Shown: positions 25,821 to 34,610, counted from the first letter of the stretch. The stretch is 64,000 nucleotides of DNA from Eubacterium barkeri (GCF_900107125.1 NZ_FNOU01000014.1:1-64000); one strand, 5' to 3'. Numbers and translations are program-made. Notes: generated by a model from the letters alone, not told the origin.

Positions 25821-27077
25821 TTAGAGATAATGTTCCTTTAATTTGATTTCGTGCTCGGCTTCGCCTTCCTTTAAGACCAGCTTACCTGGCAGGATACAAT
25901 CCATCACAGGACAGACATTCAGGCACAGGTGACAGCCCACGCATTTATCATCCAGAATTTTTGGTACACGGGTCTCTTCGTCAAAGGTAATGGCTTGATG
26001 TCCACCGTCAAAGCAGGAAACATAGCAGCGGCCACAGCCCACACATTTGTCTTCATCAATAACCGGCAGGCTTTTGTAGGAACGGTCAAGATCATCTGCC
26101 CCAACAATGTTCGGCAGTGCCAGACCAACCATATCCTGGAGACGTTCGAAGCCATGGTCTTCCATAAAGTGGGAAAGGCCAGAAATCATATCCTCGACAA
26201 TGCGGTAACCATACTGCATGATCGCAGTGGTGACCTGGAGGTTTTCACATCCCAGAAGGATAAAGTCCAGGCAGTCCCGCCAGGTTTCAATCCCACCCAT
26301 ACCGGTCATTGGTACATCCTTTAAGATGGGGTCGTGCTTCATATCAGAAATAAAGCGCAGGGCGATGGGCTTAACCGCAGCTCCGGAATAACCAGAAACC
26401 GAAGATTTTCCGTTCACTACAGGCATCCCGGTCATATTATCCACATCAATATTCGTGATGGATTTCACGGTATTAATGGCAGCAATTCCCTTGGCACCCC
26501 CTTCAATGGCGGCAATGGCAGGGATTTCCATATTCCCAATATTCGGTGTCATTTTAGCAATGACAGGAACATCGGTGGCCTTGGAAACGACCTCGCAATA
26601 ATGCTTTACCAATTCAGGGTTTTGGCCAACATCTGAGCCCATGGTGGAGGAGGTCATCTGAGGACAGGAGAAGTTACATTCGATGAGATCCACCCCAGCC
26701 TTGGTGACTTCCTTGGCCAGGAATTCCCATTCTTCATCAGAACTCCCCATGATGGAAGCGACAATCACCTTATTGGGATAGTCTTCCTTTAAACGACGCA
26801 TATATTCAAAGTTAAGTTCATTGGGCTTGTCGGAGGTCATTTCCATGTTCTTGAATCCGGTCCAAGGAGTCCCTTCCTTTGTGGCGATATCGAAACGGGG
26901 TGAACATTCATTGGGGATGAACACCGAGATGGACTTGTAATAAATCCCACCCCAGCCTGCTTCGAGTGCTTTTGCGCACATTTCATAGTTGCTGCCCACG
27001 GGAGATGAGGACAGGAAAAAGGGATTTTCACAATGTACTCCCATAAAGTCGATTGATAAATCTTTTGTTAATGCCAT
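25821..27077 (-). CDS. preA: NAD-dependent dihydropyrimidine dehydrogenase, subunit PreA
   Basis: 418 residues. The first 300 form the dihydroorotate-dehydrogenase-like FMN barrel ([28 protein letters not shown]). The C-terminus carries two [4Fe-4S] motifs, [11 protein letters not shown] and [12 protein letters not shown]. With PreT it reduces uracil and thymine with NADH. In the active-site loop I read MGSDVGQ where mammalian enzyme, as I remember it, has MGLACGQ with the catalytic cysteine, so the general acid may differ. It lies 21 bases after preT. Confidence 0.93.
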   Translation of the reverse strand: MALTKDLSIDFMGVHCENPFFLSSSPVGSNYEMCAKALEAGWGGIYYKSISVFIPNECSPRFDIATKEGTPWTGFKNMEMTSDKPNELNFEYMRRLKEDYPNKVIVASIMGSSDEEWEFLAKEVTKAGVDLIECNFSCPQMTSSTMGSDVGQNPELVKHYCEVVSKATDVPVIAKMTPNIGNMEIPAIAAIEGGAKGIAAINTVKSITNIDVDNMTGMPVVNGKSSVSGYSGAAVKPIALRFISDMKHDPILKDVPMTGMGGIETWRDCLDFILLGCENLQVTTAIMQYGYRIVEDMISGLSHFMEDHGFERLQDMVGLALPNIVGADDLDRSYKSLPVIDEDKCVGCGRCYVSCFDGGHQAITFDEETRVPKILDDKCVGCHLCLNVCPVMDCILPGKLVLKEGEAEHEIKLKEHYL

Positions 27078-27098
27078 AATTTGTTCTCCTTCCTCTAA

Positions 27099-28307
27099 TT
27101 ATCCCAGGTAATTCACAATGTCAGCTGCAGCAGCCTTACCGTCGGCCACAGCCTCTACCACGGTTGCACCCTTGCCATCTTTCATATCTCCGCCAACGAA
27201 GACACCATCCCCAAAGGAGACCCCTTCAAAGGCAGCTTCCAGCTCTTGACCAATGGCAAAGACAACCATATCTGCCTTTAAAGTCATTTCAGATTCACCA
27301 TCCCGGCCTGTAGCCTTGAGGAAGGTGACCTTGCCATCTTTCCCCAGGATTTCAGCAGGTGCAAACTGGGTGAACATCGGAATCCCCATACTCTGGACCA
27401 GTTTGACTTCTTCGATGTCTGCCGGTGCTTCTTCAATGGTTCTCCGATAAACGATGGCCGCATTCTTAGAGCCTAATTGCTTGGCTGTCGTCACACAGTC
27501 CATGGCCACATCTCCGCCGCCGATAACCAATACGTTTTCTGGTAATTCTGTCACCACACCTGTTCTAGCTTTTTCCAGGAAGTCAATGGCACCGACAACC
27601 CCGTCTAAATCTGTCCCAGGGAGGTCTACCATTTTCGCCTGCCACAGGCCGATGCCCATAAACACAGCATCATATTCTTTTTTAAGGGTTTCCAGCCGTG
27701 CCCCGTCGACGGTTTCGCCAAAGACGAAGTGCACACCGGTTTTTGCGATGGTTTCAATGTCGAAGTCCACCACTTCCTGGGATAAACGGGAGGGTACGAT
27801 CCCATAGGACAACACACCGCCAGCCTTTTCCTTGGCTTCAAAGACGGTGACATCATAGCCTAATACCGATAGTTCTCTGGCACAGGTTAAGGAGGCAGGA
27901 CCAGCCCCGACACAGGCCACTTTTTTGCCATTCTTTGCAGCCGGTGTTAAAAATTCCATGCCCTGTTCTTTTTCCTGTTCAACCAGGAAGCGTTGGATTT
28001 TCCCAATATTAATGGGCGTATCGATGCCACAGCGGCTGCAGGCTTCTTCACAAAGCTTGCCATAGGGGCAAACCTGGGCGCAGCTTCCAGCTAAGGCATT
28101 GTTTTCACGGATGGTTTCGGCCGCACCCTTTATATTTCTAAACCGCAGGGAGCGAATGAATTTACCAGGATCGGTACCTGCCGGGCAGCCCTTGCTGCAC
28201 GGGGCATCATGGCACAGGAGGCAGCGGGAAGCTTCCTCCATGGCCCGGCGATAATCATAACCCTTTTCAATTTCTTGCGCATACGATTTTTTTAAAACAT
28301 CACTCAT
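27099..28307 (-). CDS. preT: NAD-dependent dihydropyrimidine dehydrogenase, subunit PreT
   Basis: 402 residues of the glutamate-synthase-small-subunit-like group. An N-terminal cysteine-rich domain (CLLCHDAPCSKGCPAG, then CPYGKLCEEACSRCG) binds two [4Fe-4S] clusters. It is followed by an FAD site (VACVGAGPASLTCAREL, near 130) and an NAD site (VLVIGGGDVAMDCVTTA, near 250). It takes electrons from NADH and passes them to PreA. Gene order preT-preA with a short gap is the same as in Escherichia coli. In this fermentative setting the physiological direction is probably pyrimidine reduction. Confidence 0.93.
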   Translation of the reverse strand: MSDVLKKSYAQEIEKGYDYRRAMEEASRCLLCHDAPCSKGCPAGTDPGKFIRSLRFRNIKGAAETIRENNALAGSCAQVCPYGKLCEEACSRCGIDTPINIGKIQRFLVEQEKEQGMEFLTPAAKNGKKVACVGAGPASLTCARELSVLGYDVTVFEAKEKAGGVLSYGIVPSRLSQEVVDFDIETIAKTGVHFVFGETVDGARLETLKKEYDAVFMGIGLWQAKMVDLPGTDLDGVVGAIDFLEKARTGVVTELPENVLVIGGGDVAMDCVTTAKQLGSKNAAIVYRRTIEEAPADIEEVKLVQSMGIPMFTQFAPAEILGKDGKVTFLKATGRDGESEMTLKADMVVFAIGQELEAAFEGVSFGDGVFVGGDMKDGKGATVVEAVADGKAAAADIVNYLG

Positions 28308-28360
28308 ATTGATACTATCCTTTCTCTCTCGCTCAATTTAAAATCAACTTTAATGGAATG

Positions 28361-28906
28361 CTAACCCTCAATATGTTCTGGCTCATCAGGGAGCACCTGG
28401 GCCAATACCCAATCTTCTTTTTCATCCTTTTTATGCATAAACCGCTTATAAATGTAGCGTCCGAGGTAATCACTTCCCAGACCAACCAAATTACCAAGCA
28501 GTAAGCAAATAACGAGCAGCTGCCAGTTTCCTCCCGTTGCAAAGGCAGAAAACCCACCCATGAACGTACATGGAACGACCCTGGTTAAATCGATGTGTGC
28601 CAGGAAACAGATCACCCAAGTAAAGAATCCTGTGCAAATGGCACTGAAAATCCATCCATTGGAGATCATCACACTTAAAGAAATGATGGTACAACCAATG
28701 AGTACCCCAGCGTAGTTACTACACATTGAACGAATAAAACCATTACGTCCACAACCCGCAGTAAAATACGAGGTACAACCCACAAATCCAACCCAACCCG
28801 CTATGAGTGTTGGGGCAATAATGCTGAAATATGTGCTGAACCCAGCCCAAATTCCACAAACAATGCCACTACCTAAGGCACTTGCCATAATGTAACCAAA
28901 TCCCAT
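28361..28906 (-). CDS. DUF1097 membrane protein, candidate pyrimidine/ureide permease
   Basis: 181 residues from ATG 28906 (MGFGYIMASALGSG), behind AAGGAGGG; the extra upstream frame is unused. About five to six hydrophobic helices (residues 5-150) and a charged C-terminal tail (HKKDEKEDW). I recognise it as the DUF1097 family, for example E. coli YahC, whose genomic neighbours also concern ureide or carbamoyl metabolism. It is the first gene of the preT-preA-dihydropyrimidinase operon and no other pyrimidine carrier is present in the region. Transport of uracil/thymine or of a product is inferred, not shown. Confidence 0.75.
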   Translation of the reverse strand: MGFGYIMASALGSGIVCGIWAGFSTYFSIIAPTLIAGWVGFVGCTSYFTAGCGRNGFIRSMCSNYAGVLIGCTIISLSVMISNGWIFSAICTGFFTWVICFLAHIDLTRVVPCTFMGGFSAFATGGNWQLLVICLLLGNLVGLGSDYLGRYIYKRFMHKKDEKEDWVLAQVLPDEPEHIEG

Positions 28907-28946
28907 AATACACCCTCCTTGATTTTTTCTGACTTGGTATAAATCT

Positions 28947-28977
28947 ATTGTATTGTATCCATTGGGGTGCAAGTAAA
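28947..28977 (-). promoter_or_regulatory. MerR-type promoter (19-bp spacer with dyad) of the pyrimidine operon
   Basis: On the minus strand TTTACT (72-77 of 28900) and TACAAT (28947-28952) are separated by 19 bases, too long for free sigma-A use but the classical spacing of MerR-activated promoters. The spacer region 28953-28972 has an imperfect dyad, TTGnAnCC at one end and GGnTnCAA at the other. Transcription would start near 28940, ahead of the DUF1097 gene. A MerR gene lies directly upstream (29315). Confidence 0.6.
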
Positions 28978-29269
28978 CCCTTAATTTTTCGTTTTAAGAA
29001 TTTTTTTGACTATTTTTTAACGATATTTCCCCAACTCTCCTGCTACATAATTGTAATTTTCATGGAAATATCTGCTTAAATTGTTGTTTTTGTTCAATAT
29101 TACAAACATTTGTCTTTTCAATAAAGACGACACCCCTTAAATTGATATTGATAGCCTTTTTCGAAAATCCCTTCCCATCCCTCCACCTACCCGAGTGTTT
29201 GATTTGAAATGCTGACACCCTCCCTTGAACCGCATCCATTTACAGTGATGCCATGTCGTAGTGGCGCGA
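28978..29269. other. A+T-rich gap between MerR gene and pyrimidine operon
   Basis: About 290 bases, rich in A and T, with no credible gene on either strand. It holds only the upstream region of the MerR-type promoter and leads into the MerR gene terminator at 29270. Runs of T could give bent DNA. I see no riboswitch or repeat in it. Confidence 0.5.
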
Positions 29270-29306
29270 AAAAAAGACCAATCCAGCGATCTCTGCTGGC
29301 TTGGCC
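29270..29306 (-). terminator. Terminator of the MerR gene
   Basis: On the minus strand CCAAGCCAGC pairs with GCTGGATTGG (one bulge), followed by TCTTTTTTTCG, just past the MerR stop at 29315. Confidence 0.75.
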
Positions 29307-29314
29307 TTCGCGTT

Positions 29315-30172
29315 TTACTTTTTCTCGACTGGCACAATGATTTTCGTCACGTGCTCTTCTTTATTATTAATGTCAATGGGGGAAATGATAAACTCCTCAG
29401 TGGCAGGTCCCACAACTTCATAGCCACCTTCCTCAATCCAACGTTTTAAACCGATATAGGTTTTAAAAATGGTGTCGTAATCCCCGACATGAATACCCGT
29501 CGCTGCTGTAAAGCCCCCATACTTGTGAATCTTTTTATGATTTCGTTCCCCAGGCTCCACCTGGATACTGAATTCCAAATCACAATCTGTGGCCAGTAGC
29601 TGGCCTAAAAGCTCGGTATAATAGGTTACGAAGATGGGACCACAAACCTTTAAGTTGTTTTCCCGGGCTTCTTCATTCACAGCAATCCATCGCTCGAGAT
29701 TAACTTCTTCATTTTTATAGGATTCAATGACCTTCCGGTCTCCATAAAGATAGATTTCCGGGATATCCTGGAGCGCATAGCCATCCTGCCCCTCACCCTT
29801 TTGTCCTTCTAACAAAACGGTTCCTTTTTGAATCCTGGCAGCGAAAATCTCTGTTTCCTCGTGGATCTTTTGGAGCTCGGCAATCTCCCCAGCCAGCTGG
29901 TTAAGCTTGCTGTCAATCAATACCTTCAGCTCTGTCGCTGTATTTTCATCAACGATTTTCTTTATATCCTTAAGTCCTAAACCAATGAGGCGTAACTGAC
30001 GTATGATAAACCCCGTTACCAATTGATTTGCGCTATAGTATCGATAATTACTTTTTTCTTTCCTGAGGCTCGGCACCAGTAACTTGATTTCATCATAATA
30101 TCTTAGGGTCTGGATGGGTATTTTACAAATCTTTGCCGCTTGGCCGATGGAATAATACTTAACCTTTTCCAT
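29315..30172 (-). CDS. MerR-family regulator with GyrI-like effector domain
   Basis: 285 residues. Winged helix of MerR type at 5-75 (YSIGQAAKICKIPIQTLRYYDEIKLL), dimerisation coiled coil at about 80-115, then a GyrI-like small-molecule domain from about 130 to the end (AATGIHVGDYDTIFKTYIGL, GYEVVGPATEEFI). This is the BmrR/BltR-type layout; no metal-binding cysteines are seen, so an organic effector is likely. It lies upstream of the DUF1097-preTA operon on the same strand, which has a MerR-type promoter. Control by a pyrimidine or its breakdown product is a testable inference. Confidence 0.88.
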   Translation of the reverse strand: MEKVKYYSIGQAAKICKIPIQTLRYYDEIKLLVPSLRKEKSNYRYYSANQLVTGFIIRQLRLIGLGLKDIKKIVDENTATELKVLIDSKLNQLAGEIAELQKIHEETEIFAARIQKGTVLLEGQKGEGQDGYALQDIPEIYLYGDRKVIESYKNEEVNLERWIAVNEEARENNLKVCGPIFVTYYTELLGQLLATDCDLEFSIQVEPGERNHKKIHKYGGFTAATGIHVGDYDTIFKTYIGLKRWIEEGGYEVVGPATEEFIISPIDINNKEEHVTKIIVPVEKK

Positions 30173-30303
30173 GGTTCTTCCTCCCCGCTTTCTTTAGATA
30201 TTGTCAACTCATGCCTTTTCCAACCCTGTTATTCTATCATAACCGCCTCAATATTTCTCCCTTTTTTTTGATTTCATCCCCTTCTATTCGGGTTCGCACT
30301 TGC

Positions 30304-31602
30304 TTATGCATCAATGAGCTGATCCTGGAGCTTTCTTAGCTGAACCACCAGGCTATCGTGGTTCAGTTCCACATCCGCATAGGTGATGATTTCTCCAGCC
30401 GCCTTGGGCACAAGCAGCTTTGTCTGGGCATCCACCAGCCCCATGGGCAGTGCCCCCATGGCATCGGATTCTGTGGCCGCCATAATGGTCCCACGGATCG
30501 TATATCCCCCGATGCCATCAAAGATTTCACCCGGAACCAAATCCTTTTTAGCCACCGTCACGACCTCAGCCATGCGGCCGCAGCTGGGCACAATGGTGGG
30601 CTCATGATCGATCACGGCTTTAGCAATGGAGGATGGCGTTTCCACACTGGTTAAGTGGAAGGGGCGGTACAGGGCATAATTAGGCCCATCCCCCATTTCA
30701 ATATATTTCAAAGTTGCCATAATATCCGGTTCATCGGTGCTGCAGATCACAAAGACCCCAGGGGCAACGCCGTTGATATATTCCACCACCCCATAGCGAT
30801 TAAGGACACCGCCTTCGCTTTTCAGGCTGAGTACCTGGGGCAGATGCTTCGCATCACTCTCAGCACCATGGCCCCCCACCACATCCGGGATAAAACCCGT
30901 GGCGTTAGCCATGGCGGCCATTTCCACCATGGTTTTAGTACCATCTTTAAAGGCACAAATCATCCGTGGACTGGCGCCCTTAACCGCTGCAATTTCCTTA
31001 ACGGATTCCGGGGTACAATCCAGAATAACCGGATTATTTTTTCCCTTCCCCACAACCCGGACCTCAAAACCTAAAGAATCGGCCAGATCAAAAAGCTCCA
31101 TCACAGCGCCAGGCTCATCCCCAGCACTGCCCGTGTAAACCACGCCCGCATTCTGGGCCATTTTATAAAGGATATGACCAATACACACATCTGTCTCTAC
31201 GTTGAGCATGACGATGTGCTTGCCGTGGTTGATGGCATCCATGGCAATTTTGGCCCCAGCTTCTGGAACGCCCGTGGCATCTACCGCACAATCCAGGATG
31301 GCACATTTGGTGGCCAATTCATCATTGAGGGTTCCCACAAATTTACCCTCCGCCAAAATGCGGTCCCCCTCTGCCACCGTATCCGCCAGCTCATAATCCT
31401 GGCCTTCCCGATAACCGGCCCGCTCAAAGGCTGCTTTAACAGCTTCCAGCTTATGGTCAACCACCACTGCCGGGCGCATGCCCTTCATCCTGGAAATCTG
31501 ACCAACCAGGGTAATTCCCATTTGTCCCATCCCCACAATGCCAACCTGAATGGGATTTCCCTCAGTCTCACGTTTTCTCAGCTTATGACTGACATTAATC
31601 AT
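30304..31602 (-). CDS. NAD(P)-binding oxidoreductase with SAF domain
   Basis: 432 residues, start at 31602 behind AGAGAGG. The N-terminal half is a Rossmann domain (VGIVGMGQMGITLVGQIS) of the homoserine-dehydrogenase-like group, and the C-terminal part (about 330-420, IVPSCGRMAEVVTVAKKDLVPGE) is an SAF-like domain. Proteins of this two-domain type are common in Firmicutes and Proteobacteria and are often labelled 'homoserine dehydrogenase-like' or 'FlgA-like' without proof. Substrate unknown. It stands alone between the MerR gene and a terminator, with no biosynthetic neighbours that would suggest homoserine. A polyol or sugar-acid substrate is as likely. Confidence 0.75.
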   Translation of the reverse strand: MINVSHKLRKRETEGNPIQVGIVGMGQMGITLVGQISRMKGMRPAVVVDHKLEAVKAAFERAGYREGQDYELADTVAEGDRILAEGKFVGTLNDELATKCAILDCAVDATGVPEAGAKIAMDAINHGKHIVMLNVETDVCIGHILYKMAQNAGVVYTGSAGDEPGAVMELFDLADSLGFEVRVVGKGKNNPVILDCTPESVKEIAAVKGASPRMICAFKDGTKTMVEMAAMANATGFIPDVVGGHGAESDAKHLPQVLSLKSEGGVLNRYGVVEYINGVAPGVFVICSTDEPDIMATLKYIEMGDGPNYALYRPFHLTSVETPSSIAKAVIDHEPTIVPSCGRMAEVVTVAKKDLVPGEIFDGIGGYTIRGTIMAATESDAMGALPMGLVDAQTKLLVPKAAGEIITYADVELNHDSLVVQLRKLQDQLIDA

Positions 31603-31766
31603 TTTTTACCTCTCTTTTTTTCAAATGTAAAATTAAAAGATTGTTTTCTTAAATCTGTTTGTATTATACTGCATTTTGCACTAAAATTCGACCATTGTTA
31701 TTTCCTTAACACGATGAATTAAGAAACCTCTCAGAACAAGTATAATCCGCCCCCTTCATTTATGCG

Positions 31767-31797
31767 TAAAAAAAGAACCACCGCGATGGTGGTTCCC
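31767..31797 (-). terminator. Terminator of the argS-tcdA unit
   Basis: GGAACCACC-atcgc-GGTGGTTC followed by TTTTTTT on the minus strand, just after the zinc-ribbon protein gene at 31808. Confidence 0.85.
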
Positions 31798-31807
31798 TGG
31801 GCACGTC

Positions 31808-32128
31808 TTATTTTTTCTTTTCTTCCTGTTCCCATTCCTTATACACCCGGTAAGGCTTGGTAATCACCCGGTAGGGCAGGGATTTAATAAAGCCATTAAG
31901 ATCCGCCTGCATTTCCTTGGTCATCCGTCCAGGCTTACTCATGACCCGGTCAACGAAGTCTTCTTTAAAATGGGCCTGAATATACTCTTGATTAATTTGA
32001 ATGGCCATGCCGCACTCCCTACAGGTAATTCGATGAATTTGACCATCCCGATATTCGATTTTATGGTCTGTATCTTTATCACAATTCAAACAGAACAGAT
32101 ACGCATCCATGTTCGTCTTCGACATCAT
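31808..32128 (-). CDS. Zinc-ribbon protein of the clostridial 'bh' type
   Basis: 106 residues. Two cysteine pairs in the first half (LFCLNCDKDT and ITCRECGMA) can form a zinc ribbon. The second half (SKPGRMTKEMQADL, LPYRVITKPYRVYKE) is basic and conserved in a family found in Clostridia and usually annotated only as 'bh protein'. Start behind TAGGAG, six bases after the tcdA stop. The operon argS-tcdA-this gene suggests a link to tRNA or RNA metabolism, but function is unknown. Confidence 0.75.
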   Translation of the reverse strand: MMSKTNMDAYLFCLNCDKDTDHKIEYRDGQIHRITCRECGMAIQINQEYIQAHFKEDFVDRVMSKPGRMTKEMQADLNGFIKSLPYRVITKPYRVYKEWEQEEKKK

Positions 32129-32134
32129 AATCTC

Positions 32135-32830
32135 CTAATTTGGGGACACATTGATTCCTAGCAAATCCTTCACAACAGTGGCGGCAATCAGTAATCCAGC
32201 CGCACCGGGTACAAAGCTCATACTTCCCGGGGGCGTTACCTTAACTGATGGCTCTTCCCGGGAATAGACGACCTTGACCTTTTTAATCCCCCGAAGCTTG
32301 AGCTCCCGACGCATCACCTTGGCCAAGGGACACACACTGGTTTTTTCAATCATCGCCACTTCAAAACGGCTTGGGTCCATCTTATTCCCTGTCCCCATGC
32401 AGGAAATCACAGGTGTCCCCTTCTGATGGCATGCTTCAATAATGGCCAGCTTAGCCGTCACCATATCCACCGCATCGATGGCGTAATCGTAATTCTCAAG
32501 ACCAAAGGTCTGGATATTTTCCGGAAGGACGCAGGCGGAAATCGCCTGAACCGTCACTTCTGGATTAATTTCCCGGTATCGGGCTGTCGCGACAGCCACC
32601 TTTTCCTCTCCAATGGTGGTGTGTAAGGCAATAAGCTGCCGGTTGAGGTTCGTTTCATCCACCACATCCTTATCCACAAGGGTAATATGACCGACACCGG
32701 TTCGGACCAGGGCCTCGGCCACATAGGAGCCCACTCCACCGACACCAAAGAGGATCACCCGGGCGGACTGGAGGTGTTTTATTCCCTGGCTGCCAATGAT
32801 TTTTTCGGTTCTTGCAAATTGGGTGATCAT
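32135..32830 (-). CDS. tcdA: tRNA threonylcarbamoyladenosine dehydratase
   Basis: 231 residues of the ThiF/E1-like family. The ATP motif VILFGVGGVGSYVAEAL (near residue 30), the Arg finger region DETNLNRQLIAL, and DAVDMVTAKLAIIEAC are as in TcdA. It converts t6A37 in tRNA to its cyclic form with ATP. Seven bases after argS, without a strong ribosome site, so coupled translation is likely. The synthase for the t6A precursor also lies in the window (46564). Confidence 0.9.
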   Translation of the reverse strand: MITQFARTEKIIGSQGIKHLQSARVILFGVGGVGSYVAEALVRTGVGHITLVDKDVVDETNLNRQLIALHTTIGEEKVAVATARYREINPEVTVQAISACVLPENIQTFGLENYDYAIDAVDMVTAKLAIIEACHQKGTPVISCMGTGNKMDPSRFEVAMIEKTSVCPLAKVMRRELKLRGIKKVKVVYSREEPSVKVTPPGSMSFVPGAAGLLIAATVVKDLLGINVSPN

Positions 32831-32837
32831 GGCAAAG

Positions 32838-34529
32838 CTACATGTGATCCGGAGCTTCTACCCCAAGAATACCCAGAACGTTTTTGAGGACCTGGCGGGT
32901 GGATAAAACCAGGGCCAGACGGGCTTTCATCAGCTCCACATCCTCTACCCGAACGCGGCAGGCGTTGTAGAAGGTGTGGAAGGCGGAGGCCAGATCAATG
33001 GCGTATCGGGTGATGCGGCTGGGGTCATTTTTATCCTCTGCCACGATGATGGCACCCGGCAGATCCGACAGTATTTCCATCAGATCCATTTCTTCCTTGG
33101 CCGTCAATAGGGTTAGGTTCGCTGAGGCCGCATCCGTCACATTCCCTTCCATTTGACGGAGAATGCTGCAAATCCGGGCATGGGCATACTGCACATAGAA
33201 CACCGGGTTTTCATTGGATTCCTGAATGGCCAGATCTAAATCGAAATCAAAGTGGCTGTCCGGTGAGCGCAGATTAAAGAATACCCGGGCCGCGTCCACG
33301 CCAACCATATCTAACAGTTCGGTCAGGCCGATGGCTTTCCCCTTCCGCTTCGACATCCGCACCGGCTCACCATCCTTCACTAGGCGCACTAACTGCATAA
33401 TAACAATGTGCAGACGGTCTGGATTGACCCCGGCGGCTTCCATGGCGGCCTTTAGTCTCGCAATGTGTCCGTGGTGGTCAGCCCCCCAGACATTGACACT
33501 GCGGTCAAATCCCCGGGTAATGAGCTTATTTAAATGGTAGGCAATATCCCCCATAAAGTAGGTGGGCAGACCGTTCTGACGGATGAGGACGTCGTCCTTC
33601 TCACAGCCATAATCCGTGGTTTTAAACCAAACAGCACCATCCTCTTCATAGACTGCCCCCCGATCCTTAAGGGTCTGAAGTGCTGCTTCTATTTCCCCAT
33701 CGTCATACAGGCTCTGCTCAGAGAACCAGACATCGTAGTCCACCCCATAAGTATTCATATCCTCGTGCATTTTTTTAAGGTTTTTTTCCAGGGCGTATTC
33801 CACAAAGATAGCCCTGCGTTCGTCCTCCGGCATCTCTAAAAGCACCCGACAGGCCTCTGCACCGCCCTTGGCGTCGATATACTCCTCCATATGCACCTGG
33901 ATATCCTTACCCTGGTAGCCATCCTCGGGGAAGGATATATCCTCCCCTAAAAGCTGTCTAAAGCGGACGTCCAGGGATTGTCCGAATTTTGCAATTTGAT
34001 TCCCCGCATCATTAACATAGAATTCCCGGGTAACGTTATAGCCCGTCCAAGCGGCTATTTCTGCCAGAATATCACCAATGGCTCCCCCCCGGGCATTTCC
34101 CATGTGCATGGGTCCCGTGGGATTGGCCGAAACAAATTCAAGATTATAGGTTTTTCCGGCATGACCTTGGGTCTTCCCGTAATCCGCCTGCATTTCTTCG
34201 ATTTCCAGTACCGTTTCATAGTGCCATTCTGGCTTCAGTTTGAAATTAATGAAGCCCGGACCGGCAATATCCACCTCTGCTACATAGGAATCATCAATAT
34301 CCATATGGCGCAGAATGGCTTCGGCAATCAATTTCGGTGCTTTTCGGGCTAGCTTGGGAAGCTGCATGGCAATATTGGTGGAATACTCTCCATACTCCCG
34401 TTCCCGGGGAACCTCTAACTGAATTTCCGGTAATGCCTCTACATTAAAGTCTCCCGCTGCAACGGCCTGATCCACCGCCTTCTGGATGAGCCCTTTTATT
34501 TCTTCCTCAACCTTTTCTCTGATATACAT
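32838..34529 (-). CDS. argS: Arginyl-tRNA synthetase
   Basis: 563 residues, normal for ArgRS. Start MYIREKVEEEIKGLIQ at 34529; the frame opens 14 codons earlier but GGAGG lies between. N-terminal additional domain, then the HIGH-type motif (SANPTGPMHMGNARGG, near 120), the KMSKS-like SKRKGKAIGL and the anticodon-binding domain at the end (HTFYNACRV). It charges tRNA-Arg. It leads the unit argS-tcdA-zinc ribbon protein. Confidence 0.96.
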   Translation of the reverse strand: MYIREKVEEEIKGLIQKAVDQAVAAGDFNVEALPEIQLEVPREREYGEYSTNIAMQLPKLARKAPKLIAEAILRHMDIDDSYVAEVDIAGPGFINFKLKPEWHYETVLEIEEMQADYGKTQGHAGKTYNLEFVSANPTGPMHMGNARGGAIGDILAEIAAWTGYNVTREFYVNDAGNQIAKFGQSLDVRFRQLLGEDISFPEDGYQGKDIQVHMEEYIDAKGGAEACRVLLEMPEDERRAIFVEYALEKNLKKMHEDMNTYGVDYDVWFSEQSLYDDGEIEAALQTLKDRGAVYEEDGAVWFKTTDYGCEKDDVLIRQNGLPTYFMGDIAYHLNKLITRGFDRSVNVWGADHHGHIARLKAAMEAAGVNPDRLHIVIMQLVRLVKDGEPVRMSKRKGKAIGLTELLDMVGVDAARVFFNLRSPDSHFDFDLDLAIQESNENPVFYVQYAHARICSILRQMEGNVTDAASANLTLLTAKEEMDLMEILSDLPGAIIVAEDKNDPSRITRYAIDLASAFHTFYNACRVRVEDVELMKARLALVLSTRQVLKNVLGILGVEAPDHM

Positions 34530-34564
34530 CTTCTTGCAAATCCTCCATCTCTTCGCTTGTCTTA

Positions 34565-34603
34565 AAAGCAAGCACGAGCAGACTCACTGTCTGCCCGTGC
34601 TTA
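34565..34603 (-). terminator. Terminator between DUF1934 gene and argS
   Basis: AAGCACGAGCAGAC (34570-34583) pairs with GTCTGCCCGTGCTT (34589-34602) with one mismatch, followed on the minus strand by GCTTTTAAG. It isolates argS from the upstream gene. Confidence 0.75.
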
Positions 34604-34610
34604 TTTATCT

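Noticed and set aside
30304..31602. Homoserine dehydrogenase
   Set aside because: The C-terminal SAF domain and lack of threonine or methionine genes nearby do not fit.
34530..34571. Longer argS start at 34571
   Set aside because: The extra 14 residues precede the GGAGG site and are not part of the conserved ArgRS N-terminus.
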